Source: Paralithodes platypus
Taxonomy: Eukaryota; Arthropoda; Malacostraca; Decapoda; Lithodidae
DNA: 64,000 bases
Assembly: GCA_032716605.1 (NCBI GenBank)
Contig: CM064512.1
Span: forward strand, 25,553,781 to 25,617,780
Reading direction: 5' to 3'
A program made the translations under genes and the position numbers. The notes under the pieces are model-generated. The model worked only from the letters and a program-made list of their open reading frames with translations, did no database searches and was not told where the DNA came from. How positions within the stretch are numbered: the first letter of the stretch is position 1; each line of letters starts with the position of its first letter. Positions 54,706 through 64,000 of the stretch are shown here, in pieces.

Positions 54706-56135
54706 AATAATCAATTAATCAGTGATAGGCAAATATGGTTTTAGACGATGTCGATCAACTGCAGACATGCTTTGCCTTCTTACGCCACGCCTTGTTTTTT
54801 TTCAAAAATCAACCAAGCTACAGGCCAACATGTTGAAACACATACAATAGGCAGCCTGGATATATCAAAGGGTTATTTTGATAGGAGGTCTGGTCATCCC
54901 TACCACTTATTGGTCCGAAGAAGATGTCACACTAAGGCCCTTGCATCAGTAGTTCCACTAATTTCTTCTTATCTTCATAACAAGAAAAATATTGTGTAAT
55001 GGTCAGATGGCCTTTATTCTCCAATTTCCACTCAATTAAATGCTGGTGTTCGCCAGGGATCAGTTTTGGCTCCAATTATGTTCCTCATTCAATATCCAAT
55101 GATCTCATATCTAACCACTCATAATCCATCCTTCCTAATGGCAGATGACTCATACAGCTCCACAGTTCCTTTCCCATTATACCAATTCTTTCACCCAACC
55201 CGATCTTATAAAATTCAAAATAATAACACTGCAGATTTCTCTGAACCAGGACCTTTCTAGGGGAGAATAATTAATGGAGATGGGGACAAAAGAATCTAGT
55301 TTCCTTTAATGCACAGAAAACCAAGTGACATTACAATTTTCTAACCGACAGAATCTCACTGACCTCCCATTATTTTTTAATGATGTCAATATTCCACTTC
55401 CCCTAGTATTGACATTCCTCGGTGTAACCATTGGCTACTAAACTTGAGCTGGACACATTATGTATAGAAGCATTGCCTAAGAATGCCTCTAAAAAAAACT
55501 GGGTACTCCTGTACAGGGGAGGAATTTCGGAGAATTCTTCACTGACGAGCACAGTTGGCCGTGATATATAAAAGTCATGTACGTTCTCAAGATGGATTAC
55601 TGTTCACCTATGTGGGGTGGAAGTGGCGTGGTTGCATTGAGGCAGTTGGACAAAATTCAAAATAAAGCTATTAGATTAATCAATAACCCTGCTAATCACA
55701 CAGGACCTTCCTACATTTTCAATACGAAAGAAGACAACTTTGCAGTCCCTTGCATTATTCAACAGATATTTTTCACAGAAATTGTTCCGGAGGAACTTGC
55801 TTCAATTGTGCCGCCTCTCCACATCTTTCTCCCCGTAGAACTAGGGTTCAGCTGAGAGCGCCCATGATTTTACACTATTTCCTCCTCCACAATGCAGAAC
55901 TTTGCGGCTTAATCAGACTTCATTTAATCCCCAGAGCTTTCTACTCTTTGGAATTCACTTCCCTCGAATTGCTTTCCACCAAACTTACAATCTACAAACT
56001 GTTTAAATACCAGTTGTTAACAAACATATTATGAATGGAGGATGCCTTTAGGGCACATGGACCTTTTGTTTTATCTGTGTTTTTCCTTCCTCCATTCATT
56101 AGTCATCTCTTAAAAAAAAAAAAAAAAAAAAAAAA
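54705..56135 (+). mobile_element. LINE-C (L2/CR1-like) insertion, poly-A tailed
   Basis: Starts within RT at ISDRQ and YGFRRCRSTADMLCLL (about 54717-54780, with a frameshift). It continues SLDISKGYFDR (motif A; Gly-Tyr for Ala-Phe), NAGVRQGSVLAPIMF (motif B) and FLMADDS (motif C, about 55140). The frame 55577-55855 encodes MDYCSPMWGGSG and LDKIQNKAIRLIN, the usual RT C-terminal block. A run of about 24 A at 56112-56135 ends it. 5' truncated, as usual for LINE insertions. It splits the RT of LINE-B. Confidence 0.8.
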
Positions 56136-57240
56136 AGTAACAAAAATCTGCGAAAATTTCAACTTCCCATTAATTACTCAGAAACTTCTTCTTGCAACTT
56201 TTGGATAATAGAACAGCCACCATTAAGTTTTCTAATCTTTATTCAGATTCCAATTTGACACTAAACCACAGGCGCTACCTCAAGGCTCAGATGCTCCGTT
56301 CCTACCCTCTACATCCTATAACACAAATGACTATTCCCAACCCCACTCACAATGACTCTCGTCACAGTAATGTGACGCAGACGACGTGACACAAATAATA
56401 AGAGGCACGACACCAATCGACGCATTGACAAACCGAGAGCTCAAAGAGCAACTTGACAAAGTAGCACAATACGGAGCAAAAAATGGACGGATTTCAGGCC
56501 CATCCTCAAAAATCACATGTCCATACTTTGCCAAGGACCATCCCCCGCCCAAGACCCTTTATTGCCAGAAACTCCCGCGCACCTGTCCCTAGCCCGCACA
56601 CCAAATAAATGTCTCTCCCACAAACAAAGTCAACTTCGGGCCTCACATTCGACAAAAACATCCGATTTCATCAACAAAGCAAAAAAACTTTCCATTGCCA
56701 TCGCATCTAAATCCCTACAAAACATTCTTTCGATTCAGAAATGCCTACAATAAAAACCAGCTTCCTTACTACAAAGCACTTACAATAAGAACCTCTTTTG
56801 TGCTACGTCCCACTCAGCATTTCACTTTCGTGCCCCTACCAACCAACTACAATACCAAAGAGAAAGAAAGCACTGAGGTGGAGGTCTCGGGGACTCCAGT
56901 GGTATGAAGTTCCAGACTGCCCAACATCTATCACAATCTAGCCCACCATCCCCCCTCTAAATACTTATTTGCAGCAATTAGCAGAACAACACAATTATAA
57001 AAACTTGAGACCTTTCATGATAACTTCATCCAAATTTTCAACAGAATTTTATATCCCCCCCGACACTTGGCAAACCTCCTTCACCCCAACAACAGAGAAG
57101 ATGCACACCATTCCAATAATTCACGAAACATTAAAATCAAGATTGGTAGAGGCGGTGGGTCAATGTGCCCGGCGCGTCCACCAGTCCCAAACCTCCCTAA
57201 CACTCTTGACCTAAGATTCCTAGATTCACTTCCAATTATA
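56136..57240 (+). pseudogene. LINE-B reverse transcriptase, second part (motifs B and C onward)
   Basis: Immediately after the poly-A, KICENFNFPLITQKLLL and LDNRTATIKFSNLYSDSNL resume the RT sequence expected after motif A. PQGS (motif B, about 56283) and ADDVTQIIRGTT (motif C, 56375-56410) follow, then LGLTFDKNIRFHQQ (about 56637) and a degraded C-terminus. The first residue of motif C (Tyr/Phe) reads Cys-Asp in this frame. Confidence 0.7.
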
Positions 57241-57820
57241 ATGGTATAACTTTCACCAGGACAAATTACCAGACAACAACCTTTTAACGTAACTTCAAAA
57301 TATAAGTAAACAGTACAGCCTTCTTTACAGGTTCTGCCACTGCCAGTCTTCCCCAGCAGGAACCACCCCTTTGGACTCAATGCCACCACAACATTATCTC
57401 CCTGTCCTTTTTATACCATTTTCGAATTACCTACCATCCAAAAATACAACCCCAAAACATCCAAACGCCTAATAGCAAAGCACTTTCGATTTATATACCA
57501 CCGAAAATTAACTTGCTTTATTCCCCCTTCCCGTTTATTTGGCCCCCTACTTGGCAAGCCATCCTGAATCTCATTACGTAACTTCTCCAAACTAAATCAA
57601 TTCAAAACCCCAGCTGCAAGTATTCAACTCACGGCACGTTTGGGTCAAGCCCCGACAACCCTATTCTCTTCTCCCACTATATTCTCACTTGTCTCATCCT
57701 ACTTAAACCAATAAAAAAAACTTCCATTCTTTCACCCTACACAACACACCTTTTCTATATTTATATTCATTCATTCATTCTTCGCGGGTCGTTCATCTCG
57801 TCGGGAACCCACTGAGTTTG
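57241..57820. other. Probable 3' tail of LINE-B, then gap edge
   Basis: AC-rich, low coding potential. Ends with an (ATTC)n stretch at 57763-57780 and a unique piece before the gap. Confidence 0.4.
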
Positions 57821-57920
57821 NNNNNNNNNNNNNNNNNNNNNNNNNNNNNNNNNNNNNNNNNNNNNNNNNNNNNNNNNNNNNNNNNNNNNNNNNNNNNNNN
57901 NNNNNNNNNNNNNNNNNNNN
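57821..57920. other. Assembly gap (100 N)
   Basis: Exactly 100 N, a conventional placeholder for a scaffold join of unknown size. Confidence 0.98.
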
Positions 57921-59728
57921 CACCCTCTTAGTCATTCTCTCGCTTTCCATGACGTTCCCATATGGCAGAAAAAAAGTTCCTCAAGTTGTTCCTTTTCACA
58001 CTTTCCAGCCACATGATACCTCCACCCACAACACCCTCCTTTCTTACTTCATGATTAGGTCTGCCTATCCTTCCATGTAACCTCCGCATTGCAACTTCCT
58101 TAAAGTAAGTCATTTCCACAGCTCTCAATCACTGGTCTGAGTCTCCAAACCGGTCAAATGCTTCGCTTCAGTAAGGTAAGTCAGTGTTCGGGGTTACCAC
58201 ACTGTCATGCAAGGACTTCTTCAACTTCCTTACTGGACCACCCTATTTCTTGTTACGGCTTTTCAAGCATTCCCCTACAACGGTCCTTTCTCTGTTGTAC
58301 CCTCTCCCGCAACTTCTTCATCCATAGTGCCCATCTTGACCTCACCACACACTGCCCAGATTACTTAAAAGAGTTTGACGATCCTCCATAGCCTGACCAT
58401 TTCAGCTTCACCTCACACTCTGTGACGTCACCCCTTCCGAAGACCATAAACTTGCTCTTCCCCGATTTACCTTCAAATTCCGTTTTTTTCGCCACCCCAC
58501 CGTCCCAAACTCATGTACCAGAACCCTGCAACTAACATTCATTATCACTCATCAGAAAAAACCTGTATCATCCGCAAACAGCAGTATAGGTAGCTTCCAT
58601 TCAATTCCCTACTTTTCAGTGATACCACCAACAATCCCCACTGTTCTTGGATAGTATTTCTTTCATGAACTCCATCCCATATATGTACCAGTAAACAAAC
58701 CATCGGGGAAACCAACCACCCCTGTTTCAAACCCAATATTCAGGTCAAAGAAACGCGCTCTGCGCTCACTCTCCACACGTTTACTGCCGCCTTTGGCACC
58801 CTAATACCATGCCTCTTCACTGCCTTCAGCAACTTGCCCATTAATTTGTATATTTCTAAAGGTACTTTCACACAAACCATAATCGATCCACTATGTCATA
58901 GGCCTTCTTCCATGTCAAGTAAAGGCAAAACATACACCTTTTGTTTCTTCTCCAGATATTTCTCCACAAAACCACAAGCAGAGTAAAAAAAATTCTGAAT
59001 CTACACAGCCTCTTCCCTTCCTAAAACCTCCCGGCTCGTCGGCCTATCCATTTCTCCGTTCTCACTCTCACTTCCTCTCAATTCACTACCCTACTGTATT
59101 ACCTTCCATACTACGCTTAGAAGAAATATTCCTCGGTGGTTTACCTACACTACTCTTTCTCCTTTGGCCTTATATATGGGGACCTATGTCTGCCAGTCTT
59201 CCAGGTCAGCGGGTGCCACTCCCCTTATCCCATGCTAGTTTTTTGCACATTTTCCGTACCCATGCGAGTCACTATCTCACCCCACCATACCTCAACATTT
59301 CACCACACACTCCATCTGTTCATGGTGGCTTCCCCCAAAAAACTTCACTCTTTTCATTGCTTTCCCACACTTCTGACCTCCTGATCCCCATCTCCTCCTC
59401 CACACTACTTTCTCATCTTCCCTCCCATACCATATCCAGCTATGTTTGGTGGCTCTTTATTCTACATTTAGCAAACTCATGTGAAGTACTCCCTCCATCT
59501 TTCGACTCTCTCTTGCTTCTCGGCTAGCATTCGCCCATTCTTATCCTTTTTTTTTCCCACACCCTTACTGTTTCCCTTGCTTGCGCATTTCCCTAAGCTT
59601 CTTGGAATTCTGTCCATTAACAGTTTCTTACTTCTCCCTCCATTTTACACTCAGATTCCTTCCAAATTCATCATCTCACTCTTTCTCTTTCCTTCACTAC
59701 TCTCTTCACCACCCTCTTACCCTACACG
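57921..59728 (-). pseudogene. Second copy of the RTE-like RT half, indel-rich
   Basis: Corresponds to 39355-41034 in the same order, but is about 130 bp longer because of dozens of one- to three-base insertions scattered throughout (for example ggcagaaaaaaagttcctc for ggccgaaccatctc). Frames break constantly. At the motif A position where the first copy has a stop, this copy reads EKAYDIVD with an intact Tyr codon (58900-58898). The pattern suggests unpolished long-read sequence next to the gap. Confidence 0.85.
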
Positions 59729-59733
59729 TAGTA

Positions 59734-62700
59734 TTGTGGGACATACGTCGACTGCGACAACCTGCCTAAGAGGGATCGTTCGATCGGGATTGTGTTGGAG
59801 TTAACATTGGTACCCCCCCCACTCCCATCCCCACTATACCACCTCTCTCTCAGTCAAGCCCCTTGTCCCTTCCACACTCTTTTTACTTCTTTCGTTCTTG
59901 TTCACGTAATAAAAGGCCGTTCTTTATTTAATCTCTCTCGCATCGGAATCATAGTATTTATGTATGTTTTCCAAATCTTCTTACTAAAATTATATTTTAC
60001 CGTTACATACTTCATATACAGTATATTGGATATTTGCCATTGTATACAAACCTAACATAATATAAAGGTGATAATCCATTCGAATATGGAAGTTTATTAA
60101 CAATATATGTTATTTAAGTCAATTACAACTGAGACTTTAATTTACTTTTGCATTATCATACTTCAATTCAGTTATAATTATCTAAGCCCATATATCCCAC
60201 TGTTTGGAGTAAGCATGTATTTTACTGTCAAAGTGTATATATTATTGAATGAAATAATTGACACACACACATAAAATGGGTTCCTATATTAATTTCATTG
60301 AATATTAAAATGTATAAATATATGGTTACGTGTGTATTCCCAATATTCGCCAGTCAACCCACCTCGCCCTTAACTAGGGTAGCTCACACTAATCTATTCA
60401 TATTTCGTAACTCGTCAACTCAAAAACACGGCCACACATTATTAGTGTAACATTACATTACACAAACTTGCATGTTAATGTCTTACTTGAGGAGATTTGG
60501 CGTCTTTCAACTGCCTCAGCGAGTACTGCTCCCTCCGAGATTAACCCCTTCCATATCGGGGTTGTGTTTTGTTTTATTATAGCTATATTTACACAATTGT
60601 GTGCAGATAAGGAAGGATCTGTGGTATTTAGAAGCATTAATAGTGCTAGTATGAAGCATTTTAATTGTTACATTTTCTTTCCTTAATTGAAAGAACTTAT
60701 AAAATTTAGTTATTCTCCATTCACTCGAACCATACATCTGGCCCTAGTTGGTGTTTGTATCGACGTTCATGATTTCCCATCTTATCAATACCGTAGCTCA
60801 CTGGCCCAGAAGAGTCGCAGAACTGGTAATGTCTGTATTATTATCTTTATTATTCTATATTCATTCATTATACTATTCATTATACGTTTTAATAAATGTT
60901 AATGATTACTTAACTATCTACAGTGATATCCAAATCTTAAGAGTCATGATATAGTACATTACTACACATTTATCAAATATATAGCATTACAGTATACACA
61001 AGCGAAATAAAGAAATGATAAACCCAAAAAGTACGGTAAGTAAGAGATGAATATTGACTGACCAGGCCCACGTGGCTTAGAGCCAATCACAGGCCATGCT
61101 TCACTTATAATTCACAATAATAATAAGATAGGCAGGGATGGCAATCCATATCTTGCTTGTGTTTACGGTATATATCTGCGTTATTTTTGGGTTTTCTGTA
61201 ATAGTTCTTCGATCTTAAGGTTTGGATATCACTCTAGATATCACATTATTTGAATTAATTAGACTTATCTTTAGTATTTATATTTGTTCATTAAACTAGA
61301 TAAGTCTTAGTAATTAGAATTATAATGCTAATGTGATAAGTTATATCCAAACCTTAAGAGCTATAAAATATCACAGAGAACACATATATAACGTAGATAT
61401 CATACAGTAATCACAAACAAATGAACATATACTATGACTGCCTATTTAAATGTGTATAAGTCAGGTAGAGCTATTCAGTGTTCAATACAGAGCTAAACTG
61501 TTTCGAATTTGAATATTGCCTCCGACAGGAGGAGGATATTCTTTGGTTTACCTTGCAACACCATTTACCCTTGAGAATTATGACGCATTTTGAAATTTTA
61601 TTGTGGCCCTTTTTCTACGATTTTATACAGCGTAAGAAGAACCTTTGGGATGTAGGATAAACTATCAATTTGTTAACAGTGATTAAATTATAGAAATATT
61701 TCTATACCTATATTAATCACGATTGAAGTAGCTTCAATGATGCAGGACAAGCTATCACATGTATTATTATGATAATTACAGACACAAATACTTATAATAA
61801 ATTGACAAGTAGAATCTGTGTCATCTTTATATTCCTTCATTTACTACCATTTCACACACGCATTTTTTTTCACTCACACCATCACCTCCATTAGTTATAA
61901 TGATGACACAAGGTTACATTGCTTCTGTTGTAACTGTTCATACCTTACTTCCAATTATGTGTTTTAATTAAGTGCATGTCCGTAATTTGTTAACAAATAA
62001 CCTATAACTCAAACAATATCTACACTGCATCATATTATTGATAATAATCAATTTTGAAAACAAACTGCCTGGGGAACTTAGTATATGATGAAACCACAAC
62101 AAACACTTCGGCTTAGGACTCTCTAAAACGTTTTTGTTTTCTCTCTCTCTCTCTTGAGTACCGTAAATAAAGCCCAGAGCGAAGAAGTGATTTTATATAT
62201 TTCATACAATTATTTTATTTTTATTTTATTTTTCGGATTATTTTTGTATCTTGGTATACAACAGGTTCGGCCCTACATGGACACTCTTCACGTATAAGCT
62301 ATATACGAACATGTGAACATTGTATATATCTATCTATATCAATTAATTGCACGTGGAAGAAAGAAAATGGTACCGGTATTTCATAATATGTAACCAAACC
62401 TCGCATTTACTTTTCACAGCATGAATTTGAGAAATATTGGATTGAAAAATATATTCAGCACATTGATGGTGTATACAGCTAATAGCTACACACAAAATCA
62501 ATATAATAATATTTAGGACAAAAAAAATGTACAAATAAATGCCACCGTATATAAATAAGGCCTTATAGCAAATAGTGCTCTCAGTTTAATGGACGTGTTG
62601 CATAGGAAACCCCCCCAAAAACTTTACCGGTAATCTTATTGTTGGACAAGACGATAATCAAACGCAACACATTTCCACTGCGTGTTTAACAATACCTCTA

Positions 62701-64000
62701 CCACTCTAGTGTAAATCTACTCTCTTTGGAGGACAGCCTAATTTTATTATCATTAATATAAATAGGCCTAATAATTCAATGTTTTATTGTATGATCTGTT
62801 TGACCCAATAGCAATTTTGTTGAAACACCTATTAAATAATTGGACATTACATATTTAAAGTATTAAAGGGACAACAATAATCTTATTTACATTAGGTTTA
62901 TTCTCACTGTTTCAGTATTTACAAGATTCCTTAACCATTACATTTATATCCTACTTCATGAATCATTAGGTTGTTGGTGTTTGTATTAGTTTCTTTGGTT
63001 GGTGTTTTATTATAATGGTATGGGCAGGAATCTCCCCATCCAATTAACCCTACGATTATGAGGTTTAACTCATTCAGTACCGGTGATATTGTTTTCATCA
63101 TAATATTATTCTTGCAAATATTAGACGATTGTATTAAGCTAAAGAAGGGCGTCTACTATTTGAAATGCTACATACTATCGCAAATAACACCTTAGCTACC
63201 ACAGCCCCTTTCTTATCTACATATAATAGTCTGAATATAGTTATAGTGAAATATATATGAGATGTCTTCGGTACCAAAAGGGTTACTAAAATGTCTCTAT
63301 TTATGGCCTAGCTAAGATTCACTAAGGTCCTCTGCTCTAAGATATATAAATTCACCTGCAGCGGAACGATATCCCTTAAGCTACTTCACACGTGATTAAT
63401 ATAGATATAGAAATATTAGTTCTATAAATTTATCATGTTTAAGGAATTATGGTCCGTTTTGTCTTACAAATTTCTACCGCCTTATGTTCGACTTACTAAT
63501 TCGTGTCAACTGCCATATTTAATATACCCAAATTTCATACCATATATTGGCATTTTGCCTCATCGTTATGATGAAACACAGTCGACATTAATTTGGTGTA
63601 AATTTACAAACATGCAATCCAAAAAATATATTTAACTGAACTGCACTTCTGTATTTGTTTATGGTAATCGAAGGGACAAGAAGAACCAGACCCACTCTTG
63701 TGGGTCCATCTATCCATTCGGAAGGAGGGAGAACCGTAGCACTTCCTTCACCACTTCCAGGTGGCCTCTCCCAACAATTTAATCTCACCCTCTCCAGTGA
63801 ATGGAATATAGTTATTTATTAACATTATTATTCAGTAAAAGAAGGAAGTTTAACAGTTAAACGTCTATATACTATCTCAATTAACCCTTTTTAATACCAC
63901 AGATCCTTCATAAGCTGCATACAATAGCTTAAATAGCTAAATACAAAATAAACGGAACCCTGGTACGGAGGGGGTTAATCTCGGAGGAAGCAGCGCCTCG
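59734..64000. mobile_element. Second copy of the long-TIR element, cut by the window end
   Basis: Begins TTGTGGGACATACG after TAGTA (59729-59733), in the same LINE codon as the first copy, and follows 41040-45270 with few differences to base 64000 (left TIR about 59734-60650, inner inverted unit 61150-61430). Identical insertion site and flanks mean the whole interval was duplicated, rather than two separate insertions. The right terminal repeat is only just entered at the window end. Confidence 0.9.

Larger units (their letters stand above)
50880..57700 (+). mobile_element. Jockey-like LINE-B, nearly full length but decayed
   Basis: Order on plus: ORF1 (50916 to about 52850) with zinc knuckles, APE endonuclease (about 52855-53830), RT up to motif A (54180-54705), then a foreign LINE (54705-56135), then RT motifs B and C and the C-terminus (56136 to about 57240), and an untranslated tail. 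Numerous frameshifts and stops throughout. Classified as jockey-like from the three-knuckle ORF1 and the RT wording; exact clade uncertain. Confidence 0.78.

Overview
This 64 kb window looks like repeat-rich nuclear DNA of an arthropod, most likely a decapod crustacean. That placement is an inference from the mix of non-LTR retrotransposons, a Penelope-like element, tRNA-derived SINEs, piggyBac-type TTAA elements and abundant AT/AC microsatellites. No intact host gene, rRNA or convincing functional tRNA is visible. Nearly all recognisable coding sequence is decayed transposon protein, and the window reads as layer upon layer of nested insertions.

Layout. 0-2.8 kb: Ty3/gypsy gag-protease remnant, then a fragment of a jockey/CR1-type LINE (here LINE-A) carrying a small MITE. 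3-20.6 kb: AT-rich DNA sown with miniature elements. MITE-1 (about 350-400 bp, TTAA...GGGGGTA ends) and MITE-2 (about 470-490 bp, TTAACACC...GGGTTAA ends) dominate. Also here are two copies of a tRNA-derived SINE, a Penelope-like element 3' end with a hammerhead-like motif (7.8-8.5 kb), and an antisense LINE-A copy whose reverse-transcriptase motif A is amplified in tandem (9.7-9.9 kb). 20.7-26.4 kb: a 5.7 kb piggyBac element with a frameshifted transposase. Its exact TTAA target duplication is confirmed by an uninterrupted copy of the target locus immediately downstream. 28.4-38.4 kb: two more LINE-A copies, more MITE-1/2/3/4, a 28-bp minisatellite and a homogeneous 34-bp satellite of about 37 units (33.96-35.22 kb).

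38.6-47.4 kb: a tRNA-like SINE, then an RTE-like LINE on the minus strand whose endonuclease and reverse transcriptase halves are separated by a 5.1 kb element. That element has inverted termini of about 0.9-1.0 kb, a 5-bp target duplication and no recognisable transposase. 47.4-50.8 kb: diverged tandem repeats, two poly-A short retroelements and two adjacent large palindromes. 50.9-57.7 kb: a jockey-like LINE (zinc-knuckle ORF1, endonuclease, reverse transcriptase) split between RT motifs A and B by a second poly-A-tailed LINE. 57.82-57.92 kb: an assembly gap of 100 N. 57.9-64 kb: a second copy of the 39.36-45.28 kb interval; the part next to the gap is full of small indels, suggesting unpolished sequence or an unresolved duplicate.

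The elements interact as hosts and parasites. MITE-2 resembles the piggyBac element in target site and terminal sequence, so that family may once have mobilised it. MITE-2 has landed inside MITE-1 and inside another TTAA element, and LINEs host MITEs, another LINE and the long-inverted-repeat element. None of the encoded enzymes appears intact in the sequence as given.
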